Shown one piece after another: positions 1-12,990 of a stretch of 64,000 nucleotides of DNA. The stretch's first letter is position 1. Each line of letters opens with the position of its first letter. The notes beneath the pieces were generated by a model. The model saw only the letters and a program-made list of their open reading frames with translations, searched no databases and was not told where the DNA came from. Position numbers and translations under genes: made by a program. The DNA is from Schizochytrium sp. TIO01. Taxonomy: Eukaryota > Sar > Bigyra > Thraustochytrida > Thraustochytriidae. The stretch covers positions 4,463,483 through 4,527,482 of the forward strand of contig SMSO01000032.1 of the NCBI GenBank assembly GCA_004764695.1, given 5' to 3'.

Positions 1-2
1 TG

Positions 3-3000
3 TTGCAGGCAACATACTCTAGTTCTCCTCGAATTCACCATCGTACTATACGGTTGCTTGCGCGTCTTCTCCCTACAATTCGGTTAAGTCCCCTTATAGA
101 TGACCTTCAGACTAATGTTGACGTGATTCGTCGTTTATCCGCACTGGTAGAGTCTGCACATCCAGGTACTCTTGCAGAGATGACTGAAGCGTGCATCGGA
201 GATAGTGTAGAGAGCCTTTCATATGAAACTCGTGTGGCGCGAGCTTCCGATGTTGTTGCACTTATTCGCTTGTTATTGAATGACAAGCAAAGCCCGTGGG
301 CTGCTGTTGTGCAAGAAATACTATTAGAGATGCTCAAGAACAAGTCTCAAGAGCGCCAGCGATGGGCAGCTGTGTGCATTCTGGGAGGTATGTTCGACCC
401 CATTCGTATTTGTGGTAAAGTTCAGTTTTCTCCTGCATGGCTGAGTCGTGTAGACGAAGCTCATTATGAAGAAATGAAAGCTTTAAGTCAAAAAGTAGGT
501 GTTCTGGCTGCGTTCAAGGGTACAAAGCAAGAGACTGCGCAAATCTTACTTCAAGACTTGCCTTCTGGGTCCACCGATGGCTCGATGGAGAACGAAACTT
601 CAGGGGCTACATCAAGTAAGGAGCCTTCGTTGAACAGCAATCGTGCAAGTGATAAGGAGACTCTTCGACTCATGTCAGCGACTCTTGATACTGACTTGAT
701 TGTGCCAATTCCTGAGATTGAGGTTACTATGGAGATGAGGGGTCTTCTGTTAAGTGCTTATAAAGATGCTCTTCAGGAATTAGCTGGTTCTGAGCAATGT
801 TTGCCAGGACTAAACACTATTCAGGCTGGCAAGATAGAAGATAGCAATGCTGGAATTGCAAGCAAAGGAGATGGAGATAATGAAGACGAAGATGACACGC
901 CTGAAGAAGAAACTCGTAAACATTACTTTGAACGCGCTGAAATTGGACTTCAGCGTGCGATCATGAAAGCTGCCCTTTCAAAGAGTGTGGTTGCGCTTGG
1001 TGCGGAACAAGTCTTCTCTCCAGACTTCATTGAAAAGCTTCTAGAGCTTGCTGTGGATGCAACTCCTACATCTGGAATTAGGGACCTCGGCAAAGTCGAG
1101 GCGTGGTGGCGTCATACATTACAACGCTACAATGAGATTCTTGACGCGCAAGCCAAACTGGTACGCGCTGATGCGGATTCGTCTGAGCGTAATAAGGATG
1201 GCGAGGCAGGCGCGGACAAAGGAAGTATTTCAGCTTCCGATGATGAGGAGGAACTTTCTCCCGAGCTGCGCTCGATTATGGAGCTGGATATGGGCTTTCC
1301 CAAAGAAGTTTGCCAGATCGCGTTAGAGCGTTGCAACAATGATGTTGACGCAGCTATCGACTTTTGCATCGAACACAATGGAGACATAGATATACTTGTT
1401 GAAGCTGCGGAGAGGGCGCGTCGTCAGAGCGTTTCTGCTTCGAATGAGGTGCAGGTTTCGTCAGTTCGCCGTAGATTTGTAATCGAAAAACTTGTGGAAA
1501 TGGGTTTTCCCGAACGCTATTGTGCGCGTGCAGTCGACACAGTTGGCGAGAACTTTGATAATGCACTCACTTGGATTTTGAGCAACGGTGATGTTCTGAA
1601 TCAAGAGGACGAGGATGATAGCGCGGAATCCGAAACACAGAACGAAGTTCTAGATGGTGCTGGACCAGATCTTTCTTCAAATACATTACAGGAAGATGCA
1701 ATAGCGCATGGGGACTTTCCACAGGGTGTCATGAGCCAAAAGACACATGCGCTTGCTCAGAACCTTCCCATTGGAACAGGCGGCCTGACTGCAACAAGCG
1801 GAATGGATGTTGTCGACATTAAAGATGATCTTACAGTTGGTGTGAAAGTGAGCGCCAATGGTTTTCCTAGCGTATGTGCTCGTGATATCCTCCTTCATAA
1901 GGGAATGTGGTACTATGAAGTAACTTTGATGACAGATAACTGCATGCAAATTGGCTGGGCGGATGCTTCCTTTACTGGCAATGCTGGCGAAGGCGATGGT
2001 GTAGGTGACGATGGTCGCTCTTGGTCTTTCGATGGCTATCGCCAATTTGCATGGCACGCGAAGAGTCGATCTTGGGGGCGTGCATGGGCGAAAAACCAAG
2101 TAGTATGTATTGCTATTGACCTTGACAAGGGTGATATGTGGTTTGGTCTGGATGGTGATTATGAAAATGGTATGGGTCTTATGGTTAGCGGGCTACGGAG
2201 GGATGTAGACTACATTGAAGGCTTGACGCCAGCTGCATCCCTAAACCGAACGGAAAAAATGCAATTCAACTTCGGCCAGCGTCCATTCAAGTTTCACCCT
2301 CCTTCGTGCTTTCCAGATAACAAATGGCGCCCCGTTGCAGCTGGCATCACAGATCGTGAGTGCAATGCTCGCTACTATCGTTGGTTTGATGATGTTTCTG
2401 AAGAATCTGTTTCGAAGTATTTTCATCAGCACCAAGTTGAGGACTGTTTTGAGGAAGAGGTGCCGGCGTTTAGTTCCCGCGTTCTTAAAGAACGATATTT
2501 CCCAACCGAGTCGCCTTCTGCAGGATCGAATAATATCAATATATCGGGGCTAGGGGGGACAGTAGCAGGCATAGGTAGCTCTACAAGTGGGGCGCGCCAG
2601 GGGCACCGGTTGCATGGTATTGGTGCACCTGGATCCCGCTCGCGAGCAGCTCAAGTTGAGCCCAATCAACCGAACAAAGTTGTTCCAGACAACATCTGTG
2701 CAGGTGGAGAGCTTGATGAAGATTTATTGTCAGTAAAGGACTTGGACCTCATTTCTGTCGCGCCTTTGCAAGATGTTGTTAATGATTTTCGTAAAGCAAG
2801 AGGGCTTTTGCCAGGCGCTACTATAAAATCGGTCTTAGCATCTCTGCTTGTTACAAGTAAGACGCTTGTCTGTCTATACGCTCGTCTTTCGCTTGTGTCG
2901 TTGCTCGAAAGCTGGTCAACTCTTAACAGCGACACGGTTGAGTCTCTCGCAGCATCCCTAGCATCAGGACCCAAGCGTGGTGAACTCTTTACGAAATTTT

Positions 3001-6000
3001 TGAAGCTTGTGGCAAATGACGTTGTGCCGTTGCCAAGATCAGGGCTTGTCGCAGAACCTGACGCTCTTTTATCTGCTATCAGATGTGCCCTTTTTTCGAT
3101 TTGCCAAACAACAAATGTCGTGGAAGCAATTCTACAGTCAGTCTCCTTTGATCTTGCTCGTGCGTCGATGCGTATTTTTGGCTCTGTCCAATGGAAAGAC
3201 AGTACAGTCCTTTCTCAAGTATTTACAGAGGCCAAGCGCTTTGACCTCCCTTCACTTCTCAATCATGCTGCAGCTGTTTACAAGAAGCAAACATCAGAGA
3301 ACATGGGTAGATATTGCGGGCCTGCAGCTTCCAACATGCGCTTTGACGACGTGGTTATCACTGAGCTTCCGTCAGTGAAGCTTGCTCTATGGTACACACA
3401 TTTCCTCGTAGAATCGCGCGGTTTTGATGCATCAGTGGTACGCAAGCTTTTTGCAGCTTGGTCTTTAGCTTTACGTTCACCAGGCGTGAGCTTAAAACAC
3501 CTCGCAGTTGAGGTGCTATGCACTATTCTCAACCAAGTTCTAAATTGTGCAGAATCTCATGACGTTTCGTCTCAACTTTTGGACCTTTTAACACTAGCAC
3601 CATTTGAGAGGATCCAGAAGCTCGCTAAACGATGTCTCAACCGGGCGGGTACTACTGCGGTTGTTCACGGGCATTTGTTGCAAGCAATAGCTGAACTTTG
3701 TACGCTCTGGCAATCAATCCAGCAGAAGCTTCCTGATAGATCAGGAACTGCACTAGATGCCCTTGACGCTGCAAGCTTGGCTATTCACGATGCGGATGAC
3801 CTTGTTGGAGTAGGACCCGATTCCTTCTCAGGTATGCTTCTCCAATATCCAATCAAAATTCCCTCAGATGACGAGGAAGCAAAGGCCTTAGATGACGAGG
3901 CCTCACTAATACTTCGCAACATCCAGATCGGAGATTTAGTTATTCGTGGACCTGCTTGGGACTGTGGTGACGAAGATGGGGGCATTGGTAATATTGGATT
4001 TGTAGTAGGTATGGAAGAACAACATGTTCTTGTACGCTGGCGAGTCGCAAAAGACTTTGGTGATATTCACTCTTCAGCTCAGGGAAGTGGTCAAGACATA
4101 GTACCGCCCGTTGTTCACCCGGACCAAGTCTCGATAGCCGCTCAACATGATGACCAGGTTGTGAACGAACAAGCTCATCATAACAACGAACAGCAGAGCT
4201 TTCAAGATCTAGTTAACCATGCTGGCGAAGGTGTTGAAGACGAGGATGAAGACGAAGATGAAGACGAAGATGAAGAAGTAGACGAGGAGGAAGATGTTGA
4301 GGAGCATGATGATAGTGAGTCCTATACAGATGATGCCCTCCTTCGGAAGTACGAGCCGTATGATAAGTCCTTGAAGAGTTGGCGCCTGGTAACGCTCCGA
4401 TACCGCCCAGATGATAATGACTTTGTTCGTCTGGACTTGCCGAGTCTTCAAGAGGAAGAGGTAAGGCGCAACATCGAAACTCAACGCAAGAAACGTGCTT
4501 TCAATATTGTTCACTCGACTAGGGCAATTCCAGAAAATGAGGCGAAAATGGGTGCTCGTCTTCGTCTCGGCGTGCAATTGTGGCTTACTCGCGATCGCGC
4601 ACATGGCATCCTTCGTCTCCCTGTTTTCCATGCCGACATTCGTGTTTCGGTTTCGCAACTGGAGGATGGCACACTGAAAGTTGTGGAGGAAGAACTACTT
4701 GAAGGAACCCCTACGCGTGGCTGGGAAGCTCGGTTTGGTTCTCCGCAGTGGCGACCGGGAACTGTTTACTACTTGCATGAAAACCCAGAGACCCAGAAGC
4801 TATCTGGCAAGTTCTCCATCGAACTCCCTGAAATCAGAGTGCCTCATCATGTGAACTGTTTAGAGGATCGCATGAAGGACTGCAAGGAGCTTGAAGAACT
4901 CGAAGAAGAAGCCAGATCTAAATCTAACTCGGAGACCTCTCGCTCTGGAGGGCGCGGTGGGCCAGGCCTCAGTGGGGGATCCAATGGGGTGCAACGTGTT
5001 TTTATTCAACGCGGTGAGCAAGAACAGGCAATTGCTGTTGATATATCTGCTCTTGAGGAATTAGGTGATTCTGATCTTCTTGAGGCGCTGCTACGTCCTT
5101 TGATGGGCGGAAGCAGTGTAGCAGAAGTTGATGTTCGTAATCTAAGCCGTCGAGCAGCTCAAGCTATCGGACGCCAGAGTGAAAGCGATTTTCACCAACA
5201 ACAGCAACAAGTATCTTCTTCGCGCTCACGTCACTCCTTGCAGAACAGCAGGACTGGAACAAGCGATGCTCGTAGGGAGCAACGTGCATCTAGTAGTATA
5301 AGTGCTGCTAGTTTGAGTCAAGCAAGTGAGTTTGATGACGACGCAATTGCTGCCGTGGAGGCCGAGTATTTGAAGCCAGTCACAGTCCACCTCAAGGGGG
5401 CTGTAAGTGCTACTGTACATGCAACACGGCTATGGACTTTTCATCAACTACTTTGTAAGGCTGGTGTGGAAGTGCCTGAGCATATGTCGATCACTTCCGA
5501 AGGGGTGGATCGCTCTATCCTTCCGGATCATTTGATCGCTGAGATTTGTCGTTCAAAGGATGACACGGAGCTTGATTTAGTTGTATCGGATGTGAACAGC
5601 TCGAATACAAGTTCAGAGCAAACAAGGATTTCAATTGACCAAAGTCTTTCATCTGAAACAGAGACCGAACTTGAATCTCTTGTTGTACATGGTACGGTTG
5701 AGCTATCTGCACATGAACTATATCAACTTGATAAAGATGCAAAAGGATCGTCAATGCTGCTGAGTGACAGTGACCAGCTCGTCACTTTAAGCTCTCATGA
5801 TATGGAATCTCGTGGACTAGTGATCGGAACTGTGGGATTTAGCTCAGGTGTTCATTATTGGGAGGTCAAGGTGGAACAAGCTTCACAAGAGTATGGTTCC
5901 GTCTTTGTGGGTGTATCAGAACGCCCCCCTGGTGTATTTGCTGCAGGCACCCAGCTTTCTTTCTTGCGCAGATGGGACCGCTCACCAGCAGCCTATGGGT

Positions 6001-8505
6001 ATGTCAATTTCCGAGCTACTTTAGAGACCCATGCATCACAACCACAAGGCAACGAGCAGATCTATGGTGAGTTCTATGGTACAAATGATACAGTTGGTGT
6101 TTGTCTTGATATGGACCAAGGGCAAATATCCTTTTTCATGGATGGAATCAAATATGGCCAGCATACTATGAAAGACCTCGGTATTGCTTTTTCTCCATCA
6201 CAAATCGAAGGTAAAACAGACTCGCGCATGGACCGTTCTGCACCCCTTACGCTTTATCCTGTAATCGGTTTACGTCGCTCGCGTGGAAACAAGGTGCGTG
6301 TCTTGCATAAATACTTTTCTGTTCCACGTCGCTGCCCGAGTCAAGTTCTTAGTGACGTGCAGATTGTAGCCAATCTCCTGCAAAGTTTTTGGGAGGACAA
6401 CAAAGGAGCGGCCGCAGCACTTCCACGAGAAATTGTGAGCCGTGCGTGGCGCCATTATACGCGCTGGGCACAGGAACGTGTGAGGCGTTATCCTTGCCGT
6501 GCCCGGGGTCAATATGTTGAAGTCGACATATCTGCAGCATCGTGTGAATCGGTGAGCGGTGAATACGTTCAACTGGAGAGTGGGCGTCGTGGTCTTCGTG
6601 CTGGAGATCGGGTTCGCGTCCTTCAAAGTTGTGGTCGTGACCTGGAGGCCTCAGAAGAAGCTTGTATTCTGGGAGTCTACAATAATCGTATCTGGTATAG
6701 AGTTGAGTCCCAGTCAGGAGGTGGCCACGAAGGGATGGAAGAGGGTGCTTCACATGCATGGTATTGGGATCCTCACGAGCTACCCCTTCTCGAGGTTCTT
6801 TATGAAGTTCCACAGGAGGAGAGCCCAGAGAGTGTGGCTGCTAGGAACGCAGATAAGGTCCCCGACATATCAAGCGAAGAAAACTTTGCTGAGCTTCTCG
6901 GTGGGTGGGCCGTGCAAGACGACTATATGCTGGTTCAAGTTGTGAATGAGCGATGCAATGTTCTTGGCGTTGACCCAATCAATGTTGACCCATGGGAGTT
7001 TAGTGAACTTGTTCCGAATCACCCTGTGGAGTCGGTCCTTGCTCGCATTTCCTTTCTGCGACTATGGAACTGTATTGCAAAACGAGTTCTCCCCCTAGTA
7101 GATATTCGTGGACCTTTAGGTAAATTGCTTACCAATTACCGTCAGTTACTGTTCACATGGACAAAGAAGTCGTTTTTCGACCAGGTTCTCGCCGCAACAA
7201 CAACATCCACACCACTCGCCCAGGATGAATATGATGATCCTCCCCAGATTCGAAATGTGAATGTAAATCGGATTCGCGCTGCCCCACCTAAGCTTGTTAC
7301 AATTCCTAACTCTGCAAAGCGTCTCCAGGCGTCAGTTTTTGGACAGCTTTATGCGGAGATTGCGAAGTGGTCTGCAAATAGTTTGCGACGTGCCTACGTC
7401 GGAAAAGGCCATGGTGGCCAGCGACGTGCCTTCAAGGTGAAATTCCTTGGTGAGGGTGTGAAAGACTATGGTGGCCCATATCGTGCCGTTTTTCGAACAG
7501 GCTGTAGACGAACTACAAAATGACACCGAATGGGCCGATGCCCGCAACGCGTGCCTCCTTCCGTTGCTTGTACCAAGCCCCAATAGAGCCACAAACAGCG
7601 GCGATCTAGGTCGAGACAAATATTGTTTTCGCCCTTCTGAGAAAAGCTTGAAACGGTTCACCTTTTTAGGCAAACTTGTTGGTATGGCGGCCCGACATGG
7701 ATTGCAAATGGGTCTTGATTTGCCGTCTGCTTACTGGCGCCAGCTTGCAAACCTTGATGTTCATGTGAGTTCACTTGAAGAAATTGACAAAGTCTTCATG
7801 AACTCCATGAGGATGATAAGCAAGATGGCTGCGGCTGGACCAACGGAGGAAGGCATGACTCTGGCCGATTCCTTAGGAGTGGAGCGATTCCTGGAAGTGC
7901 CCCTTTCAGATGGAAGTGTGATCCCTGTGGTGAAAGATGGTAATAAAATTCCATTGACATTTGAGAACGCACAGGATTATGTTGAACGGGCACAACAAGC
8001 TCGTATTAACGAAGCTCGAGAGCAACTTGACGCATTTCGTCAAGGATTGGGGGCTGTTGTTCCCGTCGAGATATTCTCCTATTTTACAGAGGGTGAGCTC
8101 GAGACTCTTTTATGCGGACGAAAAGAACTTGATGTGGGCCAGCTTAAGGCTTGCACAGAATATGAAGGTGTTTCTCCCACTGATCAACACGTACAATGGT
8201 TTTGGGAAGTGCTTGAGGAAATGTCTTGCGAAGAGCGTACTGAGTTTCTGCGATTCTCCTCTGCACGTTCTCGGATGCCAGCTTCAACGTTAGACATGCA
8301 AAGTTCATTTAAAATCACCGCATCGTCAGGAAAGGCAGCAGAACATCCAGATGACTTTTTACCAACAAGTCAAACGTGTTTTTGGCAGATGTCATTGCCA
8401 AAGTATACAAACAAAGAAACTCTTCGAAAGAAGCTCTTGCTGGCCTTTGAATGTTCTTTGATGGATGGTGATTTTTTGCAACGCTCTGCCGAAGGTTGGC
8501 TGTGA
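3..8505 (+). CDS. Giant HECT-type E3 ubiquitin ligase with UBA and SPRY domains (5' partial, one frameshift)
   Basis: Ubiquitin-protein ligase. The frame is open to the left edge with no real start, so the 5' end is missing; about 2,830 residues are visible. In order: two UBA-like modules near residues 417-457 and 492-529 (each has a MGFP core), a SPRY domain about 605-750, a region resembling a MIB/HERC2 module about 1306-1375, a Glu/Asp-rich stretch (4240-4320), a second SPRY about 1893-2100, and a C-terminal HECT domain. The HECT C-lobe has LPTSQTCF followed by LPKY; the Cys codon at 8377-8379 should be the thioester cysteine that accepts ubiquitin. The HECT N-lobe is interrupted: the first frame ends at 7523, and the rest continues in the +1 frame from the T5 run at 7489-7493. 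Removing one T gives a normal GGPYRAVFEQAVDELQ sequence. The protein resembles HERC2/HECTD-type large ligases, but I cannot assign orthology. Confidence 0.9.
7489..7493 (+). other. Apparent +1 frameshift in a T5 run within the HECT domain
   Basis: Upstream HECT sequence is read in the frame of position 3 and downstream HECT sequence one base later. The two join cleanly if one T of this run is dropped. The old frame continues only to TGA at 7521-7523 with non-HECT residues. Most simply a sequencing or assembly indel; a real mutation or a recoding event cannot be excluded. Confidence 0.8.
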
Positions 8506-9068
8506 TAGATTAAACACCCTAAGTTTTATAAAAAATAATTAATTAATTAATTTCTAGAATTAAATGTATATGACCTATAGACCTTTATTTTATTCATTTA
8601 TTTATTTATTCTAATGTATAGGCCTATATATAAAATAAAATACATTTAAATTCACATTTAAATTTATAGGTATCACCTTTTGATAGCTGGAATTCCTCCA
8701 TTCCAAATGGAGATGATAGGTGAACTTCAACTTTTTTAAATATACAAAAGAATGAACTGGGATTTGAGAAAGGTATTAAGTACATAGACATGATGAGGAC
8801 TTCCAAGTAACTTGAAAATTGATGAAGAAAACATTATTAGTATTATTATTACTATTATTTTGCGACATCGCTAGCCATATATAACAGTTGTATTCTCTAG
8901 AGGGGGATGAAACAAAATGCTCAATTCATGAGATAATAAAAAAAGAAAAGAAAAAGTGTGGCCAGTCTTGTATAGCTTGCTATAGAAATCTATGTTTTGG
9001 TTTAAATTAGCTTTTATATGCTTGGACCAAATTTTTGCGGATTTTAGGCATCTTCTCCGTTTGAGTAT
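8506..9068. other. AT-rich spacer between convergent genes
   Basis: This spacer lies between the 3' ends of the HECT ligase and the kinase-phosphatase gene. It contains TTAATTAATTAAT and TTTATT runs and ATAAA-type strings that could serve as polyadenylation signals. I see no coding or RNA gene in it. Confidence 0.6.
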
Positions 9069-12000
9069 TTAGCGAAGAGAAATAATAACAATGCTAATAT
9101 TATCAACAGATTGCACAAGGGCTTGCTTCATCAAGCGATCAGATGCGTACTGAATATCGTTCTTCTCTTTCAGGGCGTGCGCAACTATGTTCACTGCATC
9201 TTGGTTTGAAACAGTATCCCAGAGACCATCTGAAGCCATGATAATGAACTCATCAGATGGTAATATCTGGTCCGTATATAACTCAGGGGCTGGAATGACA
9301 ATGCCCTTCTCAAGAAGCTCGTCATCCTTGGGTGACGGTCCGGACGGCTTCATGTTTGCCAAGGTTTCTATTTCTAGCCCTTTGTGCATGATGTCCCCAA
9401 ACGATCTTGATACAGCCAATGATCCATCCACTTGACCCTTTCTGTTAACAGTGCCACCAGCTTTCCGAATCCTCTGTGTCTCGTCCTCACGAGATGCCTT
9501 GTGGTCTTCGGAGAGTTGAACAGACTTGCCTCCTCGTGAAAGAACAGCTCGACTATCTCCAACCCAAGCCACAGTCAAAAATCTTCCTGATTCGAATGAC
9601 TTATCCTCTCCAACGAATGCAAGCAGTGCTGTCGAACCAGCTTTACGGTATTCCTCTACTGCAGACGAGTCTGCAGCACGGTCGCCTTTCGTGCGTAGCA
9701 GAGATTGGCGTGCTTCACCAGCTTTCACCTTTGCTTTTTGGTCCATTATCATGGTGGCAGCTTTTTGAAGCATGGTGCGATCAAACTCAAGACATCCATG
9801 ATAGATTGCATCTTGCAGATCAGTAGTGAACGTCTCTTGCGCTGCAATCGTGCGATGCAGGGATTCTTTCAATAGTTCAGAAACACGAGAGCCGCCGTGA
9901 CCATCATAAACCGCCGCGAAGAAAACCGGATTCGACTTGGACGATGAAAACCATGAATCTTGTCCGGGTTTGGTTAATTTTGAGCAAATAGATATGCAGT
10001 CCTCCATACTAGCACGATTGTTTTGTTCTTTGCTTGATGCGTAACGAATATTTGTCCAGGCTACCTTTTTGCCTCCTCGCAGTTCTTTCGGTAGATCGGT
10101 CCCAAACATCGGGATGCTTGGAGGTGGAGCTCCATCATCATCGTCGTCGTCATTTAGACCCCCATGGTTTTTATCGCTGCAAATCTCCTGGATAGAAGCT
10201 TGTTTTGTAGCACCTGTAGATTGTTGCTGCTGGTGACGTTTGTTCATCCGGCCGATGTCGTACTTGCTCGTTTGCTGGGAGTACTCGCTCTCATCATCAG
10301 AGTTGAGATCCTCATCATCATCATCAATCACAACGTCAATTTTGAGAAGTTCATCAAGGTCTTCTTCTCCTCCATTACTTCGAGCTGCTGACATACTTGA
10401 GTTAGGACTAAAGTTAGTCATAGCAAGTAGACTGTCCCGTGCTTGTAACTGGTCAATCGCTGCTTCCTGTTCCTCTTTAGTTGGTGCAACTGATGTTCCG
10501 TTGTCAAAGTTGGTCAAGAAAGTACTTGGCTGGCCCGGTTGCCGGAACTTCCGCAGTCTCAGAGTGAGCAAGGTCTTCAGCAATAGGCATAAGCAACTCT
10601 GATCCTTCCTCTGTGACCCACTCATGATTCATAACCTCCTCAAGTACGGGCCTTTTCAGGGGGTCTTTCGAAAGCAATCGTTGAATGAGATTCTTAAGAT
10701 GAGGGGAGTAGTTGCTCTGGTTCCAGTCATGTGGAAATTGAAGTTCGTCGTTCTTTACCTTTTTGGCAAGTTTAATTTCATCATCAGACATCCAGGGTGG
10801 GGTTCCGGTCACCATCATAAAGAGAGTGGCTCCGCAGGACCAGAGATCGACAGCAGGTCCATCATACTCCTCCTGGTCTTCGACAAGAAGTTCGGGTGCC
10901 ATAAACGCGGGTGTTCCTGTTACACCAGAAATCCATTTGGTTCCACCAGTAATCATCCGCGCAGCACCAAAGTCAGCAATTTTCACGACATTTTCCTTTG
11001 TCAAAAGAAGATTGGCAGGTTTAATATCGCGGTGAACAACGCCTTGAGCATGAAGATAATGTAGACCAAGAAGCAAATCCCGAAAGTATTCCCGTGCAGT
11101 ATTTTCAGGCAATGGCTGGTTGTTGTCTAGCCCTTCCATCAGAGCTCCATTTTCACAGTATTCTGTAACTATGTAAAGATGGTCATCTGCAGGATCATCG
11201 ATGACAGCGACTAGATTGACAATGTTTGGGTGACGAAGACGTTTCATGATTGCCACCTCTTGACGCATCTCTTCTAGACCAGGGGCGTGAACTGAGACAT
11301 TGTCTTTGATTTTAGACTTGTCAATTATTTTGATAGCGAATTCCTCACCAGTTTTTTCGTGAACACAAAGACGCACTCTACCAAATGTTCCGCGGCCGAT
11401 TTCACGACGCAAAACAAAGCCATTCACAATGCGATGCCCCCCCTTGCGTCGAGCATTCACAACACTCGTTTCGTCCACTAGCTTACTGCCTGAGACAGAC
11501 TGTGAGAGGGAAAGGGAGCTGCTCTCTACTGAATACCTGCGTGATGGCCCAGAGTCGATGGATGCATTTCGAGGTTTATTGCGTCGTGCATCACGCTTTG
11601 AACGGCGACGACGAATGACTTTGTCATCGGTTTGTAAGATTTGACTAAACTCTGAGTCCTCTGCCATGAGCGCTTGGAAATCCTTCGCCTTGAGTTCCAT
11701 GCAAATCAGACTCTCTGAAGCACGGATGCTAGCCAAACGCGGGGCGCCGCTCATAAGTGCCATCTGACCAAACGTATGTCCTTCGTAGAGGTGGGTCGTA
11801 ACTTCTCCATTTTCTACGACTTCGGCTGACCCCTTCGCAATCATATAGAAAGCATCGCCAACCTCGCCCTGGGTAACAACAAACTCCCCTTTTTCGAAAG
11901 CCACAGGACGTAATCGATTGACGATTTTGGTTTGCATGTCGGGGCGAAGCTTGCTCAGGAGAGGGATCTTTTGCACAATCATAAACACCCGGATATTCTC

Positions 12001-12990
12001 ATACTTGTCAAAAGCTTCTTTTGATAGATACATCACTGTTGTGCGTCCAACAGCAGACACGTTGGAGTTGCGCGCTTGGCTAAACAAAATTGATTGCTCG
12101 CCAAAGTAATCGTGCGTGTATATGTGAGTGATTTCACCTACATCCTCTCGCCATACAACGGCTTCACCGTTGACAATGATATACATTCGATCGCCATTAT
12201 CGCCTTGTGTAACAATTCGATCCCCATCGTTATAGTGCTCAACTCTAAGCTCCGCAAATAGTCGACGTTGGTGCTCCTCAGGGAAACGAGAGAAGAAGGG
12301 CACAGCACAGAGAACTTCAAAGTTTGTGCGAACAATCTCTGCACGTTCTTGTTCCAGTTGCGCTGTGGTAGGTTTGTCTGAGAAGAACCCATCATCATCG
12401 TTGATGTCAACAAGGTCTTCGCATTCGTCATCGCTACTATCTTGAATGCTGCTGAGGTTCGTGTCATCCTCATCACTGTCATCACTACTGCCGCTGCCAC
12501 CATCATCGGATTCGTTGCCGTATTTCTGAGATGCTTTTTTCAAGCCACGCGATGCAGTTCCGGATGCTTGTTGATCACCGGTGTCTGCGCGACTTTGGCT
12601 GCGTCTCATTTTCTTGTTGTCTGCAGAAGCTCCCCGAACACCGTCCTCGTCTTCTACTCCTTTTTCTCTTGCAGCAGCTGCAGCTGCAGCTTGGGCAGCT
12701 GTTGGTGATGCTTGTTCACGTTTTGCGGAGCTACGACCAAAGAGACGCAGCCTGTTCATGAGCTCCCTCCGTTTTGAACGCGTAATCTTGTTGGTGGAGA
12801 TGTGCGAAGTTAGATATCCTACAGACCTAGCTGGGCCTGTCTCTTTTCCTTTGCCGTGCTGTGTTGTACTGTACTGTGCTATGAGTCTGGTATATGACGT
12901 GGTGTTGCACGAAGGACAATGCTTCCTGAGTCTAGATGGCTGTTTTAGCAAACTCCGAGTCTGCCAAAGTCGGAGGATTGGTTTGTGCAA
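9069..12990 (-). CDS. cNMP-binding, CaMKK-like protein kinase fused to a PP2C phosphatase (one +1 frame change)
   Basis: Likely a cyclic-nucleotide-controlled Ser/Thr kinase and metal-dependent phosphatase in one chain of about 1,300 residues. First frame (12990-10504, 828 codons): acidic, Ser-rich N-terminus; two cyclic-nucleotide-binding domains about 230-335 and 340-450, with cassettes FGEQSILFSQAR and FGQMALMSGAPR; kinase about 525-791 with GRGTFGRV, VAIK-type Lys554, HRDIKPAN (Asp655), DFG (Asp673) and GTPAFMAPE. The kinase, including the HEWVTEEG tail, looks closer to CaMKK than to AGC-type PKG. The PP2C frame overlaps it and ends at 9069. Its phosphatase part has MEDC, DGHGG, a GDSRAV region, DGLWD and a final DN, all the usual metal ligands. 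The join lies between 10625 and 10504. Residues just after it (PTKEEQEAAIDQL) resemble the CaMKK tail, so one polypeptide is likely. Met78 (12759) is an alternative start. Plants have a PP2C-cNMP-kinase protein in a different domain order. Confidence 0.85.
10503..10509 (-). other. CTT TGA C at the kinase-to-phosphatase frame change
   Basis: Read on the minus strand, the kinase frame ends in CTT TGA followed by C, and the phosphatase frame is exactly +1 from there. CTT TGA C is the slippery core of the bacterial release-factor-2 (prfB) programmed +1 frameshift. Dropping one T from the TTT at 10519-10521 would also join the frames, so an indel error is an equal or better explanation. Confidence 0.5.

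Noticed and set aside
6349-6813. 154-codon minus-strand frame inside the HECT ligase gene
   Set aside because: Antisense shadow of a strongly coding region; no independent features.
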